The notes: generated by a model from the sequence alone, not told the origin. A stretch of DNA of 64,000 bases from Marasmius tenuissimus (GCA_029532415.1 JAQOTA010000054.1:744001-808000), one strand, 5' to 3'. Counted from the first letter of the stretch, positions 23,031 to 35,744 are shown. Numbers and translations are program-made.

Positions 23031-24851
23031 TTGAAGCGATAGGCGCGCGTTCGAATCTTTCCCCATTCCATCGATACCCACCTCCTGGAACCAAAGGCAG
23101 CCATCTCTGGCGGTTTTTTCTGGACTTTATCACACACTCTCAAAGCTCCAATTGACAGCCTTTTGTTCATCCCCTATGACTTGTGCCAGAGGCAGCGCTC
23201 AAATCATCAAGTTAAAGATTTCACAGCCTACTTGTGACACGGATTACACTTTCTCATCGCACCAATCTCCCTACGGAACTACAACGCACGCGCTATACAC
23301 ACACTCTTATCTTTCCTACCTCCTACTTACCTCCTACTGTCGAATCTTTCGTTAGATCGAGCACAAGTTCAGGAATCGTGCAACTTTTGACTGGAAACGA
23401 TCTGACGACTCAAGCTTGGTGGTCTACATATTCATCGTCCTCGATTCACCGGGCAGCTTTCGAGCTAGCTGGGACTAGCCTATCTCAAAGTATGGGTTAC
23501 TGGACTCGATTATTACTTTCCCGCCCCCCGACCTCTCGTATCTGCGAAAATTACAATACAGGAACGACTTCGACTATCATTTTTCCGCTTATACAACTGA
23601 CCACCCAGATTGAGCCGCAAGTGAGATTTATTTAGCGTTCGCTGATCAACCCCGGGCTTCTTGGAGGTACTCTGTGTCGTCTTCAAATTTCAATGTGTAC
23701 CTTCGTTCGGCCTTCAATTGTGGGAACGACCTCGACTATCACGTTTCCGCTTATACGACCGACCACCTAGATTGAGCCGCAAGTGAGTATCATTTAGCGT
23801 TCACTGATCAACCCCAAGCTCTGTGTCGTCTCTAAATGTCTAACATGTACCTTTGTTCGGGCTTCAATTGTGACTCGTACTGGTATCTCTCCGATGATAC
23901 CAGATCACCTGTACGCGGCTACTGGAAATTGGGTGTTTTGGGTTTGGGAGGGGCGGCTCGTCATCCACACGTAGCCGTGCTTGTTTGTACAGTGGGTTGA
24001 AGGAGGACCAGCCCCGCTTCTTTGCCAGCTTTACCGTCAACCGCACTTTGAGAACTAATAATCAACAACCGGGTTTACACGGCATAGCACTGTTTGATCA
24101 AACCTTCTACGGCACTCAACATGTACCTTCGTTCAGCTTCGATCGGGTCACGACTTGTACTGGTATCTCGGTCAAAACTCCACCAGGATAGCAGATCACC
24201 TGTACATGACCACCGGATACTGGGCGTTTTGGGTTTTGGGGGGTGTTTGTCATCCAAGCGAAGCCATGCTTGTTTTTACTGCGGGTTGAAGGAGGATCAG
24301 CCCCGCTTCTTTTTCACCGCAGGGTTTGCACAGCATAGCACTGTTCTCTATCCCCCTGTCTCGTCTGGTACTCATTCGACTTGTGATCAAAACCAAAAAA
24401 GACGATTCGTTCAGTCGCAAGCACCTCACAATTGATGTAATCAAAAAGACATATTTGACATCCTTAAGACCTGGACATCAACAGCTCCAGACGCCACCCG
24501 GGACGGAATCGGGCGACGACTCGGAGAGGTCTACAGAATCAAGATTCCGCCCCTTTGCCAGTGGTTCGAATGCTCACCGAGTTCCCATCGATCAACCACC
24601 CCTTCATGCCGATAGAATGATATATGAGAATTACTTGAGGGCCGGGAGGGGTGATTGAGCACTCGTTTTGGGGAGAGCACCCGCCACCGTGCGAAGTGAT
24701 GGTCACGATAGACCAAACCACCGAAACAGGACCTGCCCCCAGGCCCTAGGGTCCTAAACTTGGATGATTTCACACATGACCTGCGCCTCATGAACAGCAT
24801 TTCGAGGCTTCAACCCAAACCACCACCATCCCTCAACCTGACACAGCAGTC
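23031..24851. repeat. Tandem and inverted repeats upstream of copy 5
   Basis: Two internal tandem pairs are visible. About 23575-23725 and 23745-23880 share AGATTGAGCCGCAAGTGAG and TTAGCGTTC(G/A)CTGATCAACCCC. About 23868-24060 and 24150-24340 share ACTGGTATCTC, CAGATCACCTGTAC, TTGGGTGTTTTGGG-like words and GGTTGAAGGAGGA(C/T)CAGCCCCGCTTC. The whole stretch is the inverted copy of 6200-7320. No gene seen. Confidence 0.6.
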
Positions 24852-27229
24852 ATGTCAATGTTCCACTCTGCGAGCCACATGAATATCACAGGAGGGAGCT
24901 TCAACATCGTTCATGGTACTCAAAACAATTACTACAATCCAGACCCGCAGTCCGGTTCGGAACGCAGGTTGGATCGAATCCAACCAGGGGAGGAATGGAA
25001 GAAGATGCTGTACCAGGAGGTGCGTCGAGTGATGTGCTGGTATGGACTCCAACCGACTTATAACTCATACCTGCAGTACCAACGGATCCCTATCTGGAGG
25101 ATAGATCTCCTCAGAACCCTCCATTGCGTCGAGTCTAGGCCACAGCGAAGGTACATGGGGGCTTTTCAAGAAGATAATTACCCAAAGGCGGATCGGATGA
25201 TTGAGATTGCCTCAATTGTGGATCAGGACGGGAGAAATGAGTCCAAGCCACTATTAGCCGTCAAGTATACCGGGCGCGGTGCAAAAAAGGTGGGCTTGGG
25301 TTGGCACGTCAGAATGGTTATTGCTAAGGACCCTCATACAGCTTTTCGCCCAGGATTGTATCATGTTTTCTCGACAAAAGTAGGCCACATATCTCAGAAG
25401 AATCCCCAGAAACACTCCTCATCAACCTCGTGATAGGGCCACCAATCTTGCACAGCTCCGAGGTTTTAATGATTCTGATATCCACATCATCATATTCAAC
25501 GAAGGTGGGATGATTCAGCCTCTCATTATAATAACCATGATCCTGATTCCTAACTCTTGTTAGAGCTGGTTTCGCTCGAGCACTTCCTCGAGCATTACAA
25601 GCATTCGATGCAGGCTCAGTGCTACCTTCGCATTTGGTACGAAGAACTCAAAGTACGTCTACTGTTATAACTACTCAAATACGCCGACCCGTGGCGTTGA
25701 TAACAATTGTAAATCAGGCCTATCGTCATCCGAAAGATTTATGTAGCGCGCTCAAGTCTTGGTTATCTTCTTCACGGCCCTTTAAAACTCAAGATCAATT
25801 GTTGTGGTTTCGCCCACAAACAGGAGATCTATGCTTCGGGCCGCCCCAGCCCGAGCTCGCCTTCCGGCCCAGCTGGCGTACGTGTCGCAAACCCTTAACA
25901 AGCTTGATGAGTTGGAGTCGGCATTCCTTGAGCTTTGAACGTGGTCACTTCGAGTCCCCAGACTCTCCACCAACCGTTAGAGACTTGAACCATCACCATT
26001 TTCTCGTAAACAATCCCAATTTTCCTCCTTTACCACGGAACACAGGCAATCACGCTTTGATCGATTACCTCATCCGCAACTTCCCAGAACGGGCAGTTCT
26101 AAGTGCCGCATGTTGGAACAGTTCGTTCAGGTCCAGCGGACTCATAGGCGGGGATGTATGGACCCGCAAAATGAGTCTCATTGATGGTGGATTACTCTCC
26201 AAACGTAACTTTGCCCTCCCGTTTCATCGGTGGGCCTACTTTGATTTTAGAACCACTGGTACCGGAAAACGTGGTGGCGAATACAAAGCAATGGAGAACG
26301 GAGAGATGCGGTATGTTCCTCTGGGAAGCAAATCACCAATCGCTATCCTTACTTATGACACTGATGGTTTTCCATCTAGCTTTTTGATCCAGAGAACACC
26401 TCGTCTACACTACTCACAACTGTTTTGCTTCACACAGTACAAGGGGAGTTCAACTTATTGTGAGAGGGGGGAGGATTGGTTAGCACAAGCCGGGCGGATT
26501 TTCACTCATTTTGGAATTCCTAGAAGAGAATGGGAATCTTGCAGTTCGTGTCTTTCCTCACATGGAAAGTGTGCTAGCCGCAGTGGAATGTTGATTTTGA
26601 CTCGACAGGATTTATCACACAGATCCAGTTTTCCCTCCGTTGTAGGGAACAATCAAGACAGCAAGGGAGGAACGACCCCAAGAAGCTCAAACCCCCGTGC
26701 TACCTATTCGTCTTACCACTGCCTCAATGCCCCGATAGCACTCCCGACATCGAGACTTGGCTTCGCGGCGAAAACCTCTATTACTATTCATATAACTCTG
26801 AAGGAGGGTCAGCAATGACCGAAGAAGAGCGCATTTTGCTCGGACTGCCTTCCTTGACCAGTGACGTTAGGGCAGACTATCTTCAATGGGACGACAATGC
26901 ATACGAGTTCATGGAAAAGTGGCAGAAGGCCAAGGGGTTTGATTATACCACCGCAGACTATGCAAAGTCGTTGGGTATCCCGGACCTCTCAGCGAATCCT
27001 CAGGAGGAAAGGTGTTTCGAGGACATGACGGGTATGCTTTTCCTGATCATTCCTTCATAACCAAAATGCCGACGTGAGATAATTCTAAACTTCTTTCACA
27101 GACTCGCCGGACGTACTTAAGGAAGACCCGATGGATGTCGACTCCGATGAGGTCGCGCACACAAGGGAGATTTGTTCATCTTCAGGTTTATCGGAGGAGG
27201 TTGAGGACGACCGGATGGATTTAGACTGA
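24852..27229 (+). CDS. PDIETWL family copy 5 (nine exons, intact, 627 aa)
   Basis: Exons: 24852-25019, 25077-25289, 25342-25379, 25437-25504, 25564-25652, 25718-26310, 26380-26543, 26609-27031, 27102-27229; every junction keeps frame, giving 627 residues. Features: GGSFNIVHGTQNNYYN at the N-terminus, WRIDLLRTLH in exon 2, FNDSDIHIIIFNE in exon 4, LLWFRPQTGDLCFGPPQP in exon 6, ERGEDWLAQAGRIF in exon 7, PDIETWLRGENLYYYSYN in exon 8, and an acidic C-terminus ending DRMDLD. Same subtype as copy 2, its inverted partner. In exon 7 the ORF also runs open through intron 6, a retained-intron possibility. The gene ends 190 bases before the hairpin element. Function unknown. Confidence 0.83.
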
Positions 27230-27644
27230 TAGAAGGAGGGTTTGAACTTCGTGATTGTTTGCCGTTCGATATGGACATCGGTCGATGCGGAAAGTTCTTC
27301 TCGAGTTTTGCAGCATGTGATCTTAGGACCTACAGTATATCGGTAGAAAAGAGCGACTTGTGGCAAGCGCACTGCCAGATCGGGAGAGCTCAGATTGTGC
27401 GTCACTACATACTGATTGTTAGACCTGAAGCAGTATCCCTACCTGACGATGGCAAGCATGTATGTAGGCATGCTTGCCATCGTCACAGTCAGATCGGTTA
27501 CAGGCCTAGCTGATTGTGTTAATTGTGAACGTTCGAAGAATTGCTGCACCGGGCCGGAAGCAACCGAAGACGCATGCGGGTCGCAATCCGATTCCTCTTG
27601 CTTTCAACCACCATGGCCACAACCGTCGTGCCATCTCATATGTA
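27230..27644. other. Downstream region of copy 5
   Basis: No gene. It matches 3330-3690 in reverse complement (CGTTCGAAG...TGCACCGGGCC, CATCTCATA), which gives the empty-site reference for the hairpin element and for the Helitron. Confidence 0.55.
27420..27509. mobile_element. 90-bp hairpin MITE, hAT-like
   Basis: It is flanked by a direct repeat CTGATTGT at 27412-27419 and 27510-27517, and is absent from the left arm at the matching place (near 3480). Ends are imperfect inverted repeats (TAGACCTG... against CTAGGCCTG...). The centre is a perfect 17-bp stem, TGACGATGGCAAGCATG at 27444-27460 with its complement at 27469-27485, around an 8-nt loop. An 8-bp duplication (7 if the terminal base belongs to the element) fits hAT-type transposition. 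Confidence 0.8.
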
Positions 27645-28618
27645 TGACAATGGATTGGGCCTCTTCGAGGCGGTAGCTGAACCTTTACGTTCAAAATATG
27701 GCTTTGATTACAGACCAGGGTTTCAAACGCAGAGCCAAATACCGAGAAAGTACAGTGAAGGAAAAATAAAGGGAGAAAGATCATAAAACCTGGACCAAGT
27801 ACAATAAGGTAATGCACGAGCTTTTCCACGCCAGTATTCCATCTTTTGTTGTCCTGACATACAGATGAGTCGGTAGGTCAAACAGCGAGTTCAATTGAGA
27901 CTCACATTGTCCCCTCCCCCCACGTTGATTGACCGAGGACCACGGCTGTTTATCACTTTGCCTCGCCGGCATTCATCACCCGACCGTTGCGTAATTCGCG
28001 TTCAACTGTTGAGCGTCGTCTCATTCTCGAACCATCATGAAAGATTGACCGTTTCCTCGTACACCTTATTTTCTTTTTGTCTTTCTTATTCCTCTCGTTG
28101 TCCTGATCTTCCAATGCAGGGCAAAACTTATCGTCTTTGTTAACGATGCGACGCGAGTTCGGTAAGTCGGGCGGTTATTTTCGAGTTTTTCATCTGCAGA
28201 CTGAACTGTCGTGTCAGTGAATTTTCCTATTCGAAGATGGACGACCTACGTGCAGTAAGACCAAGGGTAGGAAAATTCTGGACACAGAGGGCTCAGAGAA
28301 TCACTTGAGAAGGGCATGATCGGCAGTTGGGAGGTTATTGGATGAAACAGCCATCTGAAGTCGGCCGTTGTGCAAACTCGGAAGGAGGTGGTACTTGTTC
28401 AAGGGAAGAAGGAATAACGGTGCGATCCGGGACGAAGAAGAGTTCAGGATCGGTAGTATGGGTGGGAGAAGGGGAATATTGGCGGTGAATGTGGACTAAG
28501 CCGGGTCACTATGGAGGGTTGGAGGCGTGTGGGTAGGCGCTGGGTCACCGAGGTCGAAATAAGATGTAGAAAGCTGAGGGGAAATGACGGGATCCGGTAC
28601 GTTTTGTGCTGTATACCC

Positions 28619-31600
28619 CTACTTTATTAACTCTGCAGACAGGTGTTCATATAAGCAAGACTGTTGCATATGAATACATGAACCACGACTTACCTGAAAT
28701 TCGCTCGGACCCGCCATCAAGATATCGGAGTTGAAACCCTCGAGTTCCAAACCCCCTTCTGTGAAAAGTGCGACTTGGCCCTCGGGGACCAAGTCATAGA
28801 ACCAGGATAGCCGTTCGCGCGAGTAAACTTTTGTCTTTTCTGCTCTTTGTTCTGTACGGCTCAGCTCTGTCCGTAGTTCCTCTGAGATGTGGTTTCGGAT
28901 CCGGCCAAGGTCGAAAGGTCGCAGGATACATAACCCCTTCAAAGAACGGACTCTCGAAAGCATAACGTAGGCACTTTGTATTGATTGGCAACCAGCAAGG
29001 TCAATACAACAAACATCCAGTGATCGTCCTTGGGCGTTGTGAGATGTGAATGCAAATGCCGGAATTAAGGGAAGTTGCCAGCGGGTGGCATGGTACGGCT
29101 CTTCAGAATCCGGGAGGTGGTACTCGATGCGATTCTTTCTGGGCTGCAGTGTCACTCGATGGGGATGTGCTGCGTTGGGATTGGAGGTTGTATACGCCTT
29201 GAAATCAACATTCGCGGAGATGGCATAACGTCGACCATCAACTTCTTCGTAGATCACGGACACCAATGTTCCCGGACTGCCATTCGATATACCCAACTCC
29301 GTTGCAATGTTCTCCGTGCAGAACACTGGCATGCCCGGAACATAAGGTACCCGCCCTCCCAGGTCATTGGCCTCCTTCACCGGCACAGACCAGGCAACTT
29401 CTGCTGCCAGGCCTGTGAGCTGTCGCTTTTTGCCACCTCGACCTATCATGTCCTTCGAGTAGTACATGTAACTGTCCTGGTCCGTGGCGGAGGCAAAAGC
29501 CACAGCCATGTCGCTATTGTGGCGATCTCGTGCTATGTTTGTGTAAACAATGAGAGGGCAGGCTTGCTCTGGGGTGGCTATCCACCTGTCAATGTCGGTA
29601 AGCGCTTTTGTTTCGCTGCTGCAATCCGCACTTGTTAACACGTATTTGTCTAGCACCTCTTTATCTGCCGTTGTACAGAGCCCTTTCCGCAGTCGTTTGA
29701 GGATATCAATCAATACGGGGTCTCCTTTTTGTCACATGTTCTCTTCGAGGACTACAATGTGCTCGATCTGCTGCCAGATTTGGATTCCTTTAACATCTTG
29801 CCGTATGTTCTCATTCAAGTCGTTCAGGTCGTGACTTCGGTGACAATTGACGAGTTCTCTTTCGAATAGAGATCTTCCTCGAGGCGGAGGTAGCTGACAT
29901 GGATCACCACAAGTCGCAAAATTCAGGCCTCCACAGATGTCCTCTGTGTTCCCTTTTGCCATGCTTAGGTATTCAGACATACGAGCTATATCCTTTGCAG
30001 CGAGAAAGTAAGCTTCGTCCAGGATCAGAGTTTCCAGAGGTGATATTCGTTCCTCGAGGCTGGTGCGAATGCTAGGAGTTGATTTCATTCTCGAAGGGGA
30101 TACCAGTAAGCTTGCTTCGGAGTGAATGGTGCAGCCTCCGATGTCGCTTGCGACTACACCAGTTGGCGCCGTTAACCGCAGTTGTTCTGGGTGGCCAATA
30201 ATTGCATAGAAGTCTTTCCAAGCACAGAATATGACAGACTTCCCTGTTCCGCCAGGGCCTGTACAGAGCAATGACATTGGTGGGTCTTTTCTGTTCTTTT
30301 CCAAGTCGCATCCAACTTTATCAGCAAGCAACAGGAAAGCCCGTGTTTGCTCGTCGTTGAGGTTGTGTTTGATCACAAGTGCAAGGCATAGCTTTTGATA
30401 CGGGTGCAACGAACTCCAGGGTAAGCGTGTTGTTGACAATTGGTCTCTATTGGCGCGGAATTTCTCATATCGGAGTTCAGCCTTCCTTGTTTCTTCAGCC
30501 AGCGTCGTGCGTAGAGCATCTGGAATTCTCTCAGAGTGTCGGTTGAGAATGGAGTTGCGTTCGTGCCTTTCCGCTGCTCGCAGGCGCGACTTGACTAATG
30601 AATCCTTCTCTTTGAGCAGCCTCTTATCTTCAATCTGGGCCTTACACTTGTCCTCTTCGCATCCGATTCTCGAACGTCCCTCGAATTGTGTACTTTGGTT
30701 TTCCGATAGTCCAACGACAGAATAGAAGCCCACTTCATTTGCCTGCTTAATGATCTCGGCAGCATCCCGAGTTGCTCTGGTGTCTTTTGCGAAGACAATG
30801 CCGTCCAAGTCATCAGGGTCAACCTCAGCCTGCATTGCATTCTCCCACACTGGGTCGTAGGCACTATCATCCTCTTCATCGAGGTTCATCCCTGCGTTCT
30901 GTGCCATTCTCTTCAATTCACTAAGTCGCTTGGACCTTCTAGCAGAGAAATCAAACTTCGCGTCTCGACTCTGATATATCAACTGCATGTTTCGAGTGAT
31001 TCGACTGTGCTCCGGCGACATCAGAGCCTTAAACTGACTAAATTCTTCCAGCCAAGTGATGTCGGCACCTTTCAATGGGGAGTTCTTATCCTCTATCCAT
31101 GGCTTGAATAAGGTCAGCATAGCAACGGCGTATTTGATCTGATCATCCTCCAGATCATTTCGCGGAATTCGGTACCCCATAAGCACAGGAATTACAGGTA
31201 CGTCAAGCTTTTTGAGGCAATGTGTTGTGTACTGAGGGTGACCCGGCTTGAATCGCAGGTAAGTCTTTCGAGGTGCTTTTGACTGTGGCTTTTTGACCTT
31301 CACGTAGTTTCTCATTATATCCCAGACACATAGATTTTGGAGCTCAGGTGGCCTGTAGAATATATCGTCGAACAGTTTCGAAAACCGCTTTTCCCGTGGC
31401 TCCTCCACGTCAGCATTAATGGGCACTCCCATGGTCTCCGCAGATAAAATGACCATTGAATCATCCTCGTCCTCTGGAATGACCAGGCGCTGCGCAGAGT
31501 CAACTGTATTTTCTCTGTCTTCACACGAATCCAAGTCCAGGTTTGAACTCATGTCCCCGACAAAGACATCACGAGCAATATCTCTCAACATCGATGACCA

Positions 31601-34600
31601 CCAATAGTCTTCATACTCGTCTGACGTATAGCGGTTTTTCCTTCCGAGCAAGTGACTGGCTGTTTGCTGTCCTGTGAGCTCACGCTTTCCGACTAGAGTG
31701 TTCGTGGCTTTGACCATCACTCGTCGACTCCTTTCAGTCTGATTGATGTCGCCATTATCATCCAAGGGATTCTTGCCTTGCAAAGCCTTGATTGAAACAC
31801 AAAGGGCAGAGAAAACCACTGAAGTGTCTAATTGCAGCTTCGCGACATAATTGCACATGTAGTGGACCATTGCCATTGCTACTGATCCAGATGCCGTTTG
31901 CTTCAAATCCGTATTACATCCCAAAGCAAGAGTCGCCGTAGGGTTATGGCCATTCAGACGCCCATTTTCGCAACATATGACCAGGTCGCCATCTTTATCG
32001 AAATGCATGATCGCTACTTCTTCTCTGGGGAGATCAAACCGACAATCTTTGTCCGGGTCAGCTAGGGATTGAATGCGGCGGGGTAGGTGCTTATAGCAGG
32101 TTGCGTTATGATCGTGAACCAGACCACAATTCTCACAAATATCACGATGATGTTGATCACGCATCTTTTCATAGTCGGGTGCATCGGGATCCAAGGGTCG
32201 GCTGAGAACAGGCTGCTGCTTTGCAGTTCCTTCGGCCGTGGAATAAGGAATTGTGTCCTGGCCAAAGCTTTGACAAATGACATCGTCGTACCAAGCAGTA
32301 AGCTTCTCTTTGAATTCTGGATCTGAATTCATTCTTTCTTTCATGTCCAAAGGTGAAGCTGGTGCACCATCAATCCAGATAAGTACATGGAGATGGAGAG
32401 AGCCGCGAACCTGTGACTCCACGACAGCATACCATCCCTTGACTTTACCAAGGATACCAATTCTCAAAACTCGTTTCACACCGAGGATGACATCAAAGAA
32501 CTTTGTAATCATTAGATGAAAGAACTCGGCGCCAGCAACAGGGTTATCAGCCAAAACCTTAGCTCGTGTACTGCCTTCTTTCTTGACGTCCTCCTCCAAT
32601 GCATGAAAGATTGTGTCTAGGTCAATGTCTCTTCCCGCGAAAACTTGAGCTATTGGATTGTGCGAGTCTGCTGGGTTCACAGTGGCAAAAAAATGAGGTA
32701 GGCCATCACACATAATTTTACTTCGGATTTGCTGCTGCATAGTATTCACGTCGCCAACAGAGCCCGGGATATGATCAGACATATAACTGAGGTACTTCAT
32801 CAGCTTGACAGCTGCTTTCTCGCCCTCCGATTCCGCTTTCGGGAAGGCAGATTCATTCCGGTTGAGTTTCGCTTGATAGGTATTTATTGATTCTTCGTCG
32901 ACCTTGTCGAGAAGTTGCTGTATGACAGGAAACCATGATCGATTCACAGCCAGCCGAGAATTGAACGAGGACTTTCGGCGCTGCATGATGTTGTTCACTA
33001 CAAACATAAACCCCTTGTGAACTTGAAACCGACGATCAGCGATGGTGAGAAGGTGTTCAACGTGAGGTGCTGTATCAACGTCGCGAAAGCCGAAGCTTCG
33101 GGAGATTCTGACATCATTATTATCAGGCATTCCAACACTGTACGGGAAAAGAACAGGCCACAACCATCCAAATGTTTTTGGGTTCTTGCTGGTGGATAAT
33201 GGCATATTCCCGGAAGGAAACTTGACAAACTCTTGCTGCTGTTGCTTCAGCTTCCTCAACGCGTCGAGTTTTCGTTGACGATAGGTGGTAGTGATATTAT
33301 CAACGTCCACTAGCATGCTCGATGTGAGCTCTGTAGGGTCGTTCGAGCCTTCAAAGAGCTCTGCATTGGCTTGGTCACTATAGGTTGTGTACGATGCGCC
33401 TTGGTTGCTGGCTGAATTTGTACGAAGGAACTCCTTCACTGGGAGCGGACAATCATACTCGGGATATTCTTCTAAGTTATTTACCACAGCGCCTTTACTT
33501 AAGTCACTGTATAGCGGATTGTGATCAATCAACCACATTAGAGCCTTCTCAATCTTTTTTCTCCGAACCAAAAGTGGAGACTTTTTCAGCATTTCATAGG
33601 TGATTTCCACTTCAGGCGATCCAACAAGAATCACGCATATCTCGTCCTGAATCCGCGACAACGGTGGAGGCATTGATTTGAGAAAAGAACTGGTATCCTG
33701 CGGCAAAACACAAACATTTCCCCGTGCTGCAAATTGACCAGCTGAGGTCAAGCTTAATTTGTACATACATTTGGTCGCACGAGCACGAGCAATGCATTGT
33801 TCTTCTAGGAATGTCAAGCCTTGAAGCTCGGTTGGGACGTCTCCAATCCATAGACCGTTAGCATAGCTGCGTACTGGTATTGATTGAAAAGCGTCTTTGC
33901 TAACGGCTAACTCACAAAGGTGGCAAAGAACATATGATTCATTGATGAGTGATGTGGCTTTGAACAACTCAATTTTAGGCTGGGAGCTCACTTCACGAAG
34001 CTTGCTCACTGCTTCATTTAACAAAGATACATCAAGTGATTTAACTGGACGCGATCTCACCTTGTCAGCCAGTTCCAGCTTTCCACAAAAAGAGCATTCG
34101 TACCGCTTCATCGCTCGGTTGTTAGTACTCTCCCGAAACTCCCGGATTATCTGATCTTTTTCACTCTGACATAAAATTACTGGAAAGCTGCTATTTACCA
34201 CCGAGTTCTCAACAGAAGTGCGAGGCTGTTTGTTTGAAGGCCTGTCTAACGGATCTAAAACCTCAGATTTTCTTTTCCCAGCTTTGGCTCTAGCGTCGGA
34301 GCGAACTCCAAGTAACAAGGTAGATTCATGATGTTCAACCTCCGAAAGAGCATCTGCCGAAGGGAAGCCCGCACTGACAGCTTCAGATCTCAAAATGAGG
34401 CAGGCTTTTGTACACACATGGGCAAGGAAATCTGAGCGTAGCGTCACGACACTCTTTCGTTTTTCGCCCGAAACTCTACTTTGGATCTTCTCGTGGCGAG
34501 CACACATACGTCGCAGTACAGCAACTGGGACCTTCTTATTGACAAGAAATCGCACGACTGCACACTTCTCTGGCAGAGCCAAGGAAACAGGGTGATCAAC

Positions 34601-34957
34601 GGCAACGTCGCTCGACATCACGGAGGGGGACGATGTTGCATCGACTCGGATAGGACCATGTGAGATAGCAATGTCATTTATAGTATCATTCATTTGTATA
34701 TCATATGTAGTCTGCTCGTGCTGCATATGCTGCGTACGGGGTACCTCCAGAGAGGCTACTACGCCGACGCCACCCCGAGACGTTGACGAGGAGGAAGATA
34801 CTACGTTAGGCCCACCCCGGGGCACAAACGAGGAGGAAGGTACATCGTAGGTGCCACCCCGGAACACCAACGAGGAATAGAAGGAAGACTGTGTGTCTAG
34901 ATACGGGTAACCAGTGTGAGTTACTGAACGAGTAAGAAGGGTCCGCGGAAAAGACAC
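28619..34957 (-). pseudogene. Helitron RepHel protein with one in-frame TGA
   Basis: The reading frame from 34957 runs 1741 codons to a TGA at 29734-29732, then continues in the same frame for about 370 codons to 28619. Rep part: HUH-type LHLHVLIWIDG near residue 858 and tyrosine motif MVHYMCNYVAK near 1034. Helicase part (Pif1-like, SF1B): Walker A GPGGTGKS near 1570, LTAPTGVVASDIGGCTIHSE, DEAYFLAAKD near 1650, GDPCQLPPPRG near 1687; after the stop, TSHNAQGRSLDV and AYVMLSRVRSLKG. The stop falls between helicase motifs III and IV, so the protein as read would lack helicase function. It acts, when intact, as the rolling-circle transposase. The N-terminal part contains (S/F)RGG repeats. The stop could equally be a sequencing error. 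Confidence 0.9.
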
Positions 34958-35502
34958 ACCGAATGAAACAAGAGCTGCAGGGACGAGATGTTGAGTGGTA
35001 ACAATGAGTAGGTAATGGCGTGGTTGTCATGTTTCTTGGAAACGCACCTGAAGCACCTGTTTCTGTAGAGCACTTCAATGTATAGCAGGGCATTGAGAAA
35101 AGAAGACAACACACTAAAAGGAGTGGTAGCAACGTTGGATGTATGTCCGGCTGGAGATTCATCTGAGTATACTGCCGCAAGTAGAGGCATATTCGTGCGA
35201 CATTTATCATAGAAATCGGCACCAAGCATGACATCGACAGTGGGTGGAAGGCCGTAATCGACGGAAAATTCGAGGAATGTAGTATATGAGGCCTGATTAT
35301 AGTTGGCATTCAGGGACAGCCAGAGGGTCGAATCACTGGGGATGGCCTGGGGTAACTGGGAGTTCAGGGCAAAGAAGAGTGGAGAGATTCGGGATCGAGC
35401 AACAGATCTGCTGAGAGAAATACTGGAGACGGGGGTGTCCTCGATAGACAAGCTGAAGTTCATGATTGTTGAACGGGTGGGGAAGGAAGAGACGGGTTGC
35501 AA
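34921..35502 (-). CDS. Helitron 5' open reading frame (193 codons)
   Basis: This lies inside the Helitron, upstream of and slightly overlapping the RepHel frame. It reads LNFSLSIED-like at the start and GLPPTVDVMLGADFYDKC in the middle, then a hydrophobic, less protein-like tail. I recall similar DVxLGxDF segments in basidiomycete transposon-associated proteins, but cannot name the domain. The tail probably belongs to an intron, and the N-terminal part may be spliced to RepHel as its first exon. The start is taken at the first Met; FSLSIED is 15 codons later. Confidence 0.4.
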   Translation of the reverse strand: MQPVSSFPTRSTIMNFSLSIEDTPVSSISLSRSVARSRISPLFFALNSQLPQAIPSDSTLWLSLNANYNQASYTTFLEFSVDYGLPPTVDVMLGADFYDKCRTNMPLLAAVYSDESPAGHTSNVATTPFSVLSSFLNALLYIEVLYRNRCFRCVSKKHDNHAITYSLLPLNISSLQLLFHSVCLFRGPFLLVQ

Positions 35503-35593
35503 TGAATCCGAAAGAAAAGGGAGGAAGAAAAGGGGCCAACGAGCACAGCTTCTCGGATCTCAGAGTCACAACGCACGGAAGCGGGCCGCGTTG

Positions 35594-35715
35594 TTGTTTG
35601 CATGTATTGTGAAAGTGTCCGAAACTCATCTCGTCCAGCCATAAAACGGGCGGGAGTCTCGGTCCGTTGCAGTTGTTTGCAGATATTGTGAAAGTGTCCG
35701 AAACGCGTCTTGTCC
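35594..35715. repeat. Subterminal direct repeats at the Helitron 5' end
   Basis: Two 43-nt copies lie at 35594-35636 and 35673-35715, each containing TATTGTGAAAGTGTCCGAAA, with a few differences. They sit 30-150 bases inside the element's 5' end and may be protein-binding sites for the transposase. Confidence 0.8.
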
Positions 35716-35744
35716 TAGGTTAGCCAAACCTAAAGGTTCAGCAA

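Larger units (their letters stand above)
27645..35744 (-). mobile_element. Helitron, about 8.1 kb
   Basis: Boundaries come from comparison with the uninterrupted left arm (CATCTCATACGCA|TCAAGTTAC in reverse complement of about 3340); here the two halves are CATCTCATATGTA ending at 27644 and TCAAGTTAC starting at 35745. Insertion between A and T with no target duplication is the Helitron signature. On the coding strand the element begins TTGCTGAACCTTTAGG. It ends with the complement of GCTGAACCTTTA, then a short hairpin (GCCTC-GAA-GAGGC) and 14 more bases. The canonical TC...CTRR ends are not obvious; the subterminal inverted repeat followed by a hairpin is more like Helitron2/Helentron ends. 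The stretch 27645-28618 holds no other gene that I can support. Confidence 0.85.

Noticed and set aside
29075..29638. 187-codon plus-strand frame inside the Helitron
   Set aside because: Antisense to helicase motifs IV-V of the RepHel frame.
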